Origin: Gordionus sp. m RMFG-2023
Lineage: Eukaryota; Nematomorpha; Gordioida; Chordodea; Parachordodidae
Length of the DNA: 64,000 nucleotides
Assembly: GCF_954871325.1 (NCBI RefSeq)
Contig: NC_088775.1
Span: forward strand, 59,621,561 to 59,685,560
Direction: 5' to 3'
Shown: one piece after another, positions 22,757-32,289 of the stretch
Numbering within the stretch: position 1 is the first letter of the stretch
Layout: each line of letters opens with the position of its first letter
Made by a program: the position numbers and the translations under genes
The notes under the pieces: generated by a model
The model's database searches: none
Told to the model about the DNA's origin: nothing
The model's input: the letters and a program-made list of their open reading frames with translations, nothing else

Positions 22757-23864
22757 ATGAAGTTGGCCAAACGATTGGAAGCACCAACAATGAATCATAT
22801 GTTATTTTTAGTGCTTCGTTAGTGCTTGTTAGTGCTTCAATCCGTATAGTAGCCGAATTTAAGGAAAAAAAGTTATAAGCAAAAATAAAAATTTGTGCCA
22901 ACTTCACGCTTAAAAGTCGATTGGAAGCACTAACGATGAAACTTATATCATTCTTTGGTGCTTCATTAGTAGAGGTTAGTGCTTCAATCCATTTTGTAGC
23001 CGAATTTATGAATAAAAAGTTATTCACGAAAAAAACAAAAATAAACAAATAATGGCGACATGCCAAAACAAAAACTATAGGAGTACTAAACATCCGGTTT
23101 TCGCCATGATTTAGTGCTTAATTAGTGTATTTAAATTCCGTTATTAATTTACTTAACCGCCTTATAAAAAAAAGTTAAAAGCTAAATAAAAACTATGACG
23201 TCACGATTTAGGCGTGAAGTTGGCCGAACTTTTGGAAGCACTAACGATGAAACTTATATCATTCTTTAGTGCTTCGTTAGTAGAGGTTAGTGCTTTAATC
23301 AGTTTTGTAGCCAAATTTAAGAATAAAAAGTTATTCACGAAAAAAACATAAATAAACAAATAATGGCGACGTGCCAAAACAAAAACTATAGGAGTACTAA
23401 ACATCCGGTTTTCGCCATTATTTAGTGCTTAATTAGTGTATTTAAATTCCGTTATTAATTTTGTTAACCGTCATATGAAAAAATTGTAAAATGCTAAAGA
23501 AATTTTTAGAGGTCAAATTTCGGCTAGAAAATTATGAAAGTACTAACGATGAAACTTATATCATTTTTTAGTGCTTCGTTAGTAGAGGTTAGTGCTTTAA
23601 TCAGTTTTGTAGCCGAATTTAATAATAAAAAGTTATTCACGAAAAAAACAAAAATAAACAAATAATGGCGACGTGCCAAAACAAAAACTATAGGAGTACT
23701 AAACATCCGGTTTTCGCCATTATTTAGTGCTTAATTACTGTATTTAAATTCCGTTATTAGTTTTGTTAACCGTCATATGAAAAAATTGTAAAATGCTAAA
23801 GAAATTTTTAGAGGTCAAATTTCGGGTAGAAAATTATGAAAGCACTAACGATGAAACTTATATA
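22757..23864 (-). repeat. 300-bp satellite, left inverted block (3-4 monomers)
   Basis: Monomers of the large right-hand satellite occur here as reverse complement: CCGGTTTTCGCCATTATTTA, GACGTGCCAAAACAAAAACT and CACTAACGATGAAACTTATA recur. Both alternative monomer halves (see the right array) are present. The leftmost copies are the most divergent, as expected at an array edge. The block ends exactly where the palindrome begins. Confidence 0.92.
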
Positions 23865-25528
23865 TTTAGATCTATTATTATCAATATAATTATGCAGGAA
23901 TTCTGATAGTTACCCTGATTCAATATAGCATATCAATAATTCAAATTTTCTGTCACCTCATTAGAATCTTAAGAAAAGAATATATCAAATTGATTATGTT
24001 TCTATAGATAGATATGAATAATTGTATTTAAACTCTTCTCTAGAAATTATCAAAACAACTAAAGAAGTTATTAATAAAAATGCAAGTCCAACTCCACTTA
24101 ATGGTCGAAAATAAAATCCTCAAGCGTTATATCTTTTTATTGGAAAACTGTTACTCGATAATATAAATAGATTGTAGAATAAGAGTGTTATATTTTTATT
24201 CGAATATTATAACTACAATATTGATGTAAGAATAAAGAAGGAAAAAATTATAAAAAATGTATGATATAATTTTCAACGAATAAAACAGCAATTAGCGAAA
24301 ATAAGCATAGAATCAATAAAACATTCTATATAACAAATATAAACAAATACGAATATAATAGGAAGTTTAAAAAACCTTTATAGCATATAGTTATAAATAA
24401 TATTTAATTTTTTAATACATATAATGCAATATAATTTTATTTGAATTGTATAGGATAATTTTCAATTCACAATTTCTGTTATCACAAATGCCATAATTTA
24501 TTTAGGGGTCGTGTATTAGAGTTGATTATGCCCACTGTATTAAATTAATAAGCAGATGGCAGGGTTTATATAAAAAACCCCGTTTGTTTAGAGAGTTTTA
24601 TATTCGCACAATGGCTATGTTAATTAAATGTGGGTCCTTGCAACAGGCAGAATTGATAATTGAGCCTTTAATAATTACATGTACTAGCGAATTTAGTGGG
24701 AGTGAAATATGTCCCGATAATTGTTGGAATGCTAAAAAATACCTAAAACATATTATAGGACCCACATTTAATTAACATAGCCATAGTGCGAATATTAAAC
24801 TCTCTAAACAAACGGGGTTTTTTATATAAACCCTGCCATCTGCTTATTAATTTTACAGTGGGCATAATCAACTCTAATACACGACCCCTAAATAAATTAT
24901 GGCATTTGTGACAACAGAAATTGTGAATTGAAAATTATCTTATACAATTCAAATAAAATTATATTGCATTATATGTATTAAAAAATTAAATATTATTTAT
25001 AACTATACCATAAAGGTTTTTTAAACTATATTCCCATTATATTCGTATTTGTTTATATTTGTTATATAGAATGTTTATTGATAATATGCATATTTTCGCT
25101 AATTGCTGTTTTATTCGTTGAAAATTATATCATACATTTTTTATAATTTTTTCCTTCTTTATTCTTCCATCAATATTGTAGTTATAATATTCGAATAAAA
25201 ATATAACACTCTTATTCTACAATCTATTTATATTATCGAATAACAGTTTTCCAAGAAAAGATATAACGCTTGAGGATTTTATTTTCGACCACTAAGTGGA
25301 GTTGGACTTGCATTTTTATGAATAACTTCTTTAGTTGTTTTGATAATTTCTAGAGAAGAGTTTAAATACAATTATTCATATCTATCTATAGAAACATAAT
25401 CAATTTGATATATTGTTTTCTTAAGATTCTAAGGAGGTGTCTGAAAATTTGAATTATTAATACTATATTGAATCAGGGTAACTATCAGAATTCCTGCATA
25501 ATTATATAGATAATAATGAGATCAAATA
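23862..25528. repeat. Giant near-perfect palindrome (arms of about 775 bp)
   Basis: 23862-24638 and 24757-25528 are reverse complements with few differences (for example TTAGAGAGTTTTATATTCGC against GCGAATATTAAACTCTCTAA). They are separated by a 118-bp loop (24639-24756). Each arm carries AAACCCCGTTTGTTTAGAG and a TATATAAA string near the inner end. The complementarity continues outwards into the satellite on both sides (...ACGATGAAA(C/T)TTATATA). No transposase or other family-like coding is seen; a 63-codon frame across the loop is probably chance. Confidence 0.88.
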
Positions 25529-25546
25529 TATAAATTTCATCGTTAG

Positions 25547-25903
25547 TAAAAAAAAACCTACAAACACAAACTAAAACAAATCTAAAATCTACCCAAACAA
25601 ATCCTAGAAACTTAACCAAACTTTCTAAAAAACGAATCGTCAAGAATTATATGAAATTATCAAATCAAAAAACAAATAAAACTACAATATAAATTTAAAA
25701 ATTTTATTCAAAAGAAAATTCATTTCTTTATAAAAAAAAATATCCGTAATTTTTATAAAAATTAATTTATTAAAAATATAATAATAATCCACATATAATA
25801 TATTACATCTAATCTTTCTATCCAATCAACCTTATTTTAATTGGTTGATTGGCATTTCGCGTAAAAAAAAATATAAAACGTTCACGTATTTACAAATACG
25901 ACA
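25547..25903 (-). repeat. 3' LTR of the Gypsy element
   Basis: 357 bp. On the minus strand it begins TGTCGTATTTGTAAATACG and ends in a GGTTTTTTTTTA tract. It is about 98 percent identical by eye to 31930-32284. TGATTGGCATTTCGCG and ATCCAATCAACC-type strings (25840-25860) form a small inverted repeat inside it. Confidence 0.93.
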
Positions 25904-25918
25904 TGCCACCCCTTTATG
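25904..25918 (-). promoter_or_regulatory. Polypurine-tract-like site next to the 3' LTR
   Basis: Directly abutting the LTR, the minus strand reads AAAGGGGTGGCATG before TGTCG, the position and composition expected for the plus-strand primer of an LTR element. Confidence 0.6.
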
Positions 25919-27528
25919 GGCTCATGGCATGTGGGCATATATATATTTTTGTTAAAAAAATAATCGATATATAACGGTGTTGCATGATCAATCAAATTGC
26001 TATAACAAATTTATAAAATTTTATAAAGTCCTTCAATTTTATAATATCATGATTACCTTGAATTTTTCAAAAAAATAGCTAATTTCAATGTGAATGATCC
26101 ATTGTGATAGTGGATATAACTATGAGAAACACCAATCCGAAAGGAACAATGGATATTTCCTAAAGTATTCAATTTCAGAATCGTCATTAATATTATTTTA
26201 CACATTAACATTAAGTTGTTTTGCCGGTGATAATAAAATTCTTGTCAAATCATCTGCTACGTTTCCTGCTTCCTTTTTTTCTTTTGCGATATCCATTCAT
26301 AATAAAGAATGTTCATTGACTAATCATTGATGGAACTGTGATATTCCTTCGTGTACTGCTCAAATCAACGGCGCAGAGAAATATAGCCGGGTGGTTGTCA
26401 TTGCTCCGATTAGTTGATTAAACGATAATTCATGAGCATTGACTGGATAATTAACTTGACACGAGTTTGTTAAGACTGTAATCGGTTAATACGAGTTTTT
26501 TGGGGAATTTAAAAAAAATAAACAATTTTATAATTTAAAAAAAAAATCTTTTACAAAAAAAATTAAATTAAATAAACACTTTTATAATTTAATTTTCATA
26601 AAAAAAATTAACACTTTATACACAAAAACAAAACCAATTCATGATTGCATTCCGAAACATAAACACATTTTAAACTTTTCATATTTCCTTATACGGTATT
26701 CCACACATACACGGACCATTAAATTATAAACAAGAGAAAAAAGGGGGGAGAAAAAAAATAAAACAAAACTTTTTAATTTTAATTCCTCTTTTACAAATGT
26801 ATTCCTAATACCAAATAACTCAAACACGCCGCACGTGCTAACCAAAAAAACAAATTTTTTTAAAAAAAAACTTTTTAATTAATTATATCTTTTTTTGTTT
26901 AAAAAAAAAATATTTTCCCAGTACCAATACCAATGTTCAACAACCGTGATTTACCCTATAAGGCTATGAACAAAAATCCTATAAGGCTATGAACAAAAAT
27001 GTATTCACAAAATGAATTACAACTTTTCTATTCCTTTTATTTTTTTACATTTTTATTCATTTACAATACATATATTACCACAATTTCAATCTTTTTTCCT
27101 TGTTTATTACCGACAGCCGGAACATTAAACCAGTTTAACTTAACATTACATATATACTTCAATTTCTCGTAATATTACCGAGATAACCTCCTTATTCAAT
27201 TTCACTTTTTTTACATAAACATCTATCAATAAATTCTAATACCATCATATAATAATACATAAACTCAAACAAAAGGTTACCGACCGTTCACCTACATTTT
27301 ACTCCTTCATGCTTTAACTTTGCATAAATATATATATTCACCACTTTAAGATGAGCCCCTCTCCTATTTGATCTTTTAACTTCCCATTCACAAATACAAT
27401 ATGTTACCCAAACCTTCATTTACACATTATATATTTGCTCGGAAACGAGTTTAATCCTTCGGGATGCACCTTCATTTTATTTATGTATATAATTTCATAT
27501 TTATATCATCATATGAGGTACCTCAGAT
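25919..27528 (-). other. Non-coding 3' region of the Gypsy element
   Basis: About 1.6 kb between the end of pol and the 3' LTR, AT-rich, with no envelope-like or other long frame on the minus strand. A 78-codon plus-strand frame (26094-26330) has no recognisable features. The region is long for a plain Gypsy 3' UTR. Confidence 0.6.
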
Positions 27529-27550
27529 TTACTCCCGCGGTCGTATATGA

Positions 27551-29830
27551 TCATTGTGGCGCATAACTGTGCCGCCCATTTCTAATTGAATCAAATTCAA
27601 CTTTGAACCTCTGTTTACCCCAACAATGCCCTTGGCCCATGCCCCTCCCGTCAAACAAACGAGTCCATACTTTTTCTCCAACTCCAAACCTAATCTTTCG
27701 GTCCTCCAAAACTCCCTTCTCGTCACTCTCGGCCCTTAGAAAATCTAGGGGAACCCTAGTCCTCCGACCCAAAAACAATTCAGCAGGTGTCACTCCCTCC
27801 TTATTCCTAGAATTGAGGTAATACAACTGGGCCAAATACACCCCATTCCCCTGATTGCCGGCCTTTCTTATCCAATTCTTAACAATTGCTACCATCCTCT
27901 CAGCTTGACCATTTGAGCTGGGATGATAGGGCGGGGTCAAAATGTGTCGAAACCTAGACTCTTTACAAAACTGCTTAAAATTTTCGCTAACAAAGGCAGG
28001 TCCTCCATCAGATACAATGGTATCCGGCAATCCGAACCTGGCCATTAATGCCCTCAATTTCCTTACAACAATTTTCGTGGTATATCCATGTACCTCCTCG
28101 TACTCTATCCATTTCGAATACGAATCTACTACTAAAAAATACGACCTTTTATCTAAATCGAAAAAATCAACATGTAAGCGTTCCCACGGTTTTCTCGACC
28201 TGGGCCATATCTGACCCACCTCCTTCCGGGGCATCGTCGCGCACGAATTACACGGCTCACATTTCCTTGTTATATTTTCAATATCTTTTCCCATACCCGG
28301 CCACCAAACATATTCACGGGCCCACGATTTCATCTTCCCCTGACCCTGATGTTCAGCATGTAACAAATTTAAAATTTTACCCCGTAATTTGAACGGAATT
28401 ACGGCACGATTACCCCTCATTAAACAATCATCTACCACAGACAACTCCTCCTTCACCTTTTTAAAAACTTTACAATCCTCCTCCCAAGTCTCTTTCCCCA
28501 TTACACATAACTTTATCCTAGTCATTTCTCTATCTCTCAATGTACTCAACTTAAGATCCTCCCAATTGGTAGGACCCCCTTTGAGCATATGCGAAAGCGA
28601 ACAAACCAGGGCTTTTTCACTGTTTCGAACCTTATCCTTGTTCCCTTCATCATTTCCTTCATTTAATCCTAATCGGGACAAACTATCAGGCAAACAATTC
28701 TCTTTACCGCAACGATATCGGATCTCCACATTAAAGCTGCCCACCAACAACAACCAACGTTGTAACCGGGGAGACATCATTAACTCCCGATTGTTTTTCC
28801 GAAATAAGTGAATTAACGGCTTGTGATCAGTAAAAATTACAAATTTTTTACCAATCAAATATTCACGACATTTTGTCAACCCGAAAATCACAGCCAGGGC
28901 CTCCTGTTCAATCACAGAATACCTGGTTTCCACCTCACGAAAAACACGCGAGAAAAACAATCCGGGTCTCTCCAAGCCCTCTATTACCTGTAATAACGCC
29001 CCACCAACTCCTTTATTTGAGGCATCTACCGCCAAAACAATTTCCAATTCATTATCAAAACACACCAGAACCGGCTCCCTTCCAATTTTTTCCTTTAAAA
29101 TTTCAAAAGCAATTTGCTGTACATCCTTCCACTCAAAATGAATTCCCTTTTTCAATAAATCATATAACGGCGCCGCAACCTTTGCAAAATCTTCCACGAA
29201 CCTATGGTAATTGACCATACCCAAAAAAGACTGCAACTCAGCCTTAGTGTCAGGCCGTTTCATGTTCGATATATTCTTCAAATTTTTATCCAAAGGTTTC
29301 ACTTCAATTCCATTAATCCGATGACCCAAATATTCAACCTCCATTACCCCCAGAACACTTTTCTCCTTACTAGCTCTCAAGCCTTTATCACGAATTCTCC
29401 TAAACACTTCCTCCAAACGTTGATTATGCTGCTCCGGCGTCACGCCAGTAATTAACACATCATCCATATAATAAAATACTCCTTCCAATCCTTGAAAAAC
29501 TGACGCCATGGTCCGTTGAAAAATGGGAGCAGGTACGCTCAACCCAAATGGTAATCTACAAAACGCAAACAACCCCTTTGGAGTCGTTATCGTCAATAAT
29601 TTACGGATTTCCTTTCTCAAAGGTAACTGCAAATACGCCGACGAAAAATCCACCTTGGAAAAATATTTCGCACCCTTCAACTGAGCCAAAATCTCTTCAA
29701 TCCTAGGCAATGGATATTTAACCTCCACCACCCATCGATTTACCGTGACCCTGAAATCCGCACAAAGTCTCAATTTACCATTTGCCTTTCTAACAGGCAC
29801 TAACGGAGTTGCCCAATCGCTATATCCCAC
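27551..29830 (-). CDS. Gypsy pol: reverse transcriptase, RNase H, integrase (fossil)
   Basis: A 759-residue open frame. In order: WATPLVPVRKANGKLR and FSSAYLQLPL in the reverse transcriptase, the YMDDVLI active site, FLGMVNYHRFV, then RNase H with LAVDASNKGVGGALLQV and FTDHKPLIHLF, an integrase zinc motif (HAEHQG...CEPCNSC), and the integrase core with HVDFFDLDKRSYFLVVD, IVSDGGPAFVSENF and PYHPSSNGQAERMV. The Y-M-D-D box and the order RT-RNaseH-IN place it in Ty3/Gypsy. Host role: none expected. Confidence 0.93.
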   Translation of the reverse strand: MGYSDWATPLVPVRKANGKLRLCADFRVTVNRWVVEVKYPLPRIEEILAQLKGAKYFSKVDFSSAYLQLPLRKEIRKLLTITTPKGLFAFCRLPFGLSVPAPIFQRTMASVFQGLEGVFYYMDDVLITGVTPEQHNQRLEEVFRRIRDKGLRASKEKSVLGVMEVEYLGHRINGIEVKPLDKNLKNISNMKRPDTKAELQSFLGMVNYHRFVEDFAKVAAPLYDLLKKGIHFEWKDVQQIAFEILKEKIGREPVLVCFDNELEIVLAVDASNKGVGGALLQVIEGLERPGLFFSRVFREVETRYSVIEQEALAVIFGLTKCREYLIGKKFVIFTDHKPLIHLFRKNNRELMMSPRLQRWLLLVGSFNVEIRYRCGKENCLPDSLSRLGLNEGNDEGNKDKVRNSEKALVCSLSHMLKGGPTNWEDLKLSTLRDREMTRIKLCVMGKETWEEDCKVFKKVKEELSVVDDCLMRGNRAVIPFKLRGKILNLLHAEHQGQGKMKSWAREYVWWPGMGKDIENITRKCEPCNSCATMPRKEVGQIWPRSRKPWERLHVDFFDLDKRSYFLVVDSYSKWIEYEEVHGYTTKIVVRKLRALMARFGLPDTIVSDGGPAFVSENFKQFCKESRFRHILTPPYHPSSNGQAERMVAIVKNWIRKAGNQGNGVYLAQLYYLNSRNKEGVTPAELFLGRRTRVPLDFLRAESDEKGVLEDRKIRFGVGEKVWTRLFDGRGMGQGHCWGKQRFKVEFDSIRNGRHSYAPQ

Positions 29831-29964
29831 AGGAATAATAATGCCGTCCTTTACCCATCTAATTCCTCATCGATCTCCTTCCTCCATTCGAAAGGAACTC
29901 GCCGACAAGCCAAAAAGATCGGTGAAAAACCCTCCCTCAGTTGAACATCAACTTGATAATCATT

Positions 29965-30711
29965 TCAACAACCTAATTTTTCATCAAAAATAATGCCATA
30001 CTGCGTTACTAGAATAGGAATAGCTTGATTAACCTTATTCCAATCCTCTTTTCCCCCGGCCACAATTTGCTTCTCATTTCCCTCATCATTATGATCCAAC
30101 TTACTCGATTTCTCCATCATCTCCTCCGAAATTTCACAAATATTATTATTAGTATTATCCAAATTTTCACTCTCTCCAACATCCACTATTACATTATCAC
30201 TAGTATTAAAAATATTCCAATAATTATTGGGAGGACCAAGCTTGGTAATCCAATCCCACCCCATAACAGTCTCAACATTTTCCTTTACTACCCATAAATC
30301 AAGGAAAAATATAGTATCATTAAGATTAACCCCCAATTTGGCCTTTCCCAACACAGCGACTTCCGATCCATCAAACTGCCTGACACACATAGCCTCTTTT
30401 TCCAGTTTACCCCCAGGCCAATACTTATAAAAATTCTCCTGCGACATTAGAGAAATACTAGCCCCGGTGTCAAATAGCATTTCTATATTCCTATGATCAA
30501 TCCTCAAACTAACCCTCGGACACAAACATGGTCCATCTAATTTTTCCGTCATTAAAATATCATATGTTTTAATCGGAGAATCAGCGTTTATTTTATCTAA
30601 AATAATAATTTCATTGGCATTCTCATTGCCCCTTAAATTCAACTCGGAATTTAAATTTTTATTACTGACAATTACATTTCTTTTAACAAGATTTGTGCGA
30701 CATCTTTCCAA
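29965..30711 (-). CDS. Gypsy protease region (fossil)
   Basis: The minus-strand frame contains MLFDTGASISLMSQENFYKY, where DTGA is the retropepsin active site, followed by a hydrophobic flap-like region and VETVMGWDWITKLG, a typical end of the protease fold. It lies between the gag and pol regions as expected. Confidence 0.88.
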   Translation of the reverse strand: MERCRTNLVKRNVIVSNKNLNSELNLRGNENANEIIILDKINADSPIKTYDILMTEKLDGPCLCPRVSLRIDHRNIEMLFDTGASISLMSQENFYKYWPGGKLEKEAMCVRQFDGSEVAVLGKAKLGVNLNDTIFFLDLWVVKENVETVMGWDWITKLGPPNNYWNIFNTSDNVIVDVGESENLDNTNNNICEISEEMMEKSSKLDHNDEGNEKQIVAGGKEDWNKVNQAIPILVTQYGIIFDEKLGC

Positions 30712-30938
30712 ATAAAATTCTTAACATCCCTTCTAAAAGAATAACGAACAATATCCATCGGATATTGTTCCCACCTAAATCGACTAACCTCCCTCTCAGG
30801 GAAATTACAAGAATGATTTCTTATTTTAATTCTATCATTTCCCTCATTTCGACTAATAATATTAAATGTTTTATTATACACATTTTTCCGAACTCTCGGA
30901 GCCCCGACTCCTATATGATTCACCCTGCAATCATATAG

Positions 30939-31700
30939 TCAACACGAACTTTGAGCCCTACAGTCCACAGCCACATGTCCCGGCCTTTTACATTTAAAAC
31001 ATAATCTGGCCCCATTTAAACTAACCATTTTTACATTAGCATTTCCTATTTCAGGTCTCTTTAACCGAAATCCATCTTTAAACCTTTGCTCTGGGACTAC
31101 GCAAGTATCCCTTTTATGTCCTCTCCATCCGCAACGATGGCAAATGATCATTTCTACAAATTTTTTATTTACCGACACTTCATTATTTTCCTTGTAATCA
31201 TTGAATTTCTTATTAATATTTCTATTATCCACTTGGCTCTTAACCGTACTTTTGCTTTCCTTTATCAACGCATTGATGGCTTCTTTCATTTCTTTTATTT
31301 CCAGGAGGATCCTATCTGACCTCTCCCCAACATTTCCAGCCTTGATTTCCTCTAAAACATCTTTTAGATTACTTTCCAAGTCTGCTATTTTCTTCCCATA
31401 AATATCCGATATTAAATTAAAATACGTTTCCTCCATTTTCTTTTTATAAACATCTGACACCGCAGTGTCCTTCTTCCAATTGCAATACATGCCTGCCAGT
31501 ACCGCAGTACCCCTTTTTACCAACAATTTCAATATAATAATCAATAAATACATCATTAATAATATTCCCACAGTAATCAACTGTTTACCTAAATCCAATT
31601 CATTAAAGTTCTTATACATAACTTTATAACCCAAATCCTTATAAAAGAGAACCTTATCCCCAAAACTATGCTCCCCACTAGGGCTAAAAAAATAAACCAT
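30939..31700 (-). CDS. Gag-position frame with two CCHC knuckles (fossil)
   Basis: 253 residues. The N-terminal part has a strongly hydrophobic segment (around residues 41-65: LITVGILLMMYLLIIILKLL), then a charged, probably coiled-coil stretch (about residues 90-150). The C-terminal part has two zinc knuckles, CHRCGWRGHKRDTC and CFKCKRPGHVAVDC. The knuckles and position fit Gag nucleocapsid. I do not recognise a capsid domain, and an internal membrane segment is unusual for Gypsy Gag. Confidence 0.75.
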   Translation of the reverse strand: MVYFFSPSGEHSFGDKVLFYKDLGYKVMYKNFNELDLGKQLITVGILLMMYLLIIILKLLVKRGTAVLAGMYCNWKKDTAVSDVYKKKMEETYFNLISDIYGKKIADLESNLKDVLEEIKAGNVGERSDRILLEIKEMKEAINALIKESKSTVKSQVDNRNINKKFNDYKENNEVSVNKKFVEMIICHRCGWRGHKRDTCVVPEQRFKDGFRLKRPEIGNANVKMVSLNGARLCFKCKRPGHVAVDCRAQSSC

Positions 31701-31907
31701 TTGCTCATAAATTTCTTAATTAATACTAATAATCAATTACAAAAATTTAAATATTTGTAGAAAATATTAATACAGCACCTTAAATAAAAACTTCTCTATC
31801 AGAATCGTATAATGGTTAGTACAAATGCGCAGTCAAAAATTCTTAAAAAAATTATATAATTAAAAATTTTTTGTTTTACCTTCTAAACCGAATAACTCCT
31901 AGGAAAC

Positions 31908-31929
31908 TATCAGCGTCACAAGACACCAC
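31908..31929 (-). promoter_or_regulatory. Primer-binding-site-like sequence
   Basis: One base after the 5' LTR the minus strand reads TGGTGTCTTGTGACGC. A TGG start next to the LTR is typical of a tRNA-primed site. I could not match it to a particular tRNA. Confidence 0.55.
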
Positions 31930-32284
31930 TAAAAAAAAACCTACAAACACAAACTAAAACAAATCTAAAATCTACCCAAACAAATCCTAAAAACTTAACC
32001 AAACTTTCTAAAAAACGAATCGTCAAGAATTATATGAAATTATCAAATCAAAAGACAAATAAAACTACAATATAAATCCAAAAATTTTATTCAAAAGAAA
32101 ATTCATTTCTTTATAAAAAAAAATATCTGTAATTTTTATAAAAATTAATTCATTAAAAATATAATAATAATCCACATATAATATATTACATCTAATCTTT
32201 CTATCCAATCAACCTTATTTTAATTGGTTGATTGGCATTTCGCGTAAAAAAATATAAAACGTTCACGTATTTACAAATACGACA
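31930..32284 (-). repeat. 5' LTR of the Gypsy element
   Basis: 355 bp, the partner of 25547-25903. On the minus strand it ends in the T-run and is followed by the primer-site region. The right flank GTTAG then continues into the satellite monomer. Confidence 0.93.
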
Positions 32285-32289
32285 GTTAG

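Larger units (their letters stand above)
25547..32284 (-). mobile_element. Ty3/Gypsy-type LTR retrotransposon (fossil, near whole)
   Basis: Minus-strand element with two LTRs, 5-bp target duplication GTTAG (25542-25546 and 32285-32289), and gag, protease, reverse transcriptase, RNase H and integrase regions in Gypsy order. The LTRs differ at about six positions in 355, so the insertion is young relative to most repeats here. It appears close to whole, with perhaps one or two interruptions. It inserted into a satellite monomer just right of the palindrome. No envelope gene is recognised. Confidence 0.93.

Noticed and set aside
22568-22822. 84-codon frame starting in the G-run
   Set aside because: Begins in a glycine-coding homopolymer and ends in satellite; no exon borders that fit a gene.
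24584-24775. 63-codon frame across the palindrome loop as a transposase remnant
   Set aside because: No recognised motif, and the frame runs from one arm through the loop into the complementary arm, as expected by chance.
25547-32284. Endogenous retrovirus with envelope
   Set aside because: No envelope-like frame in the region between pol and the 3' LTR; plain Gypsy retrotransposon is the simpler reading.
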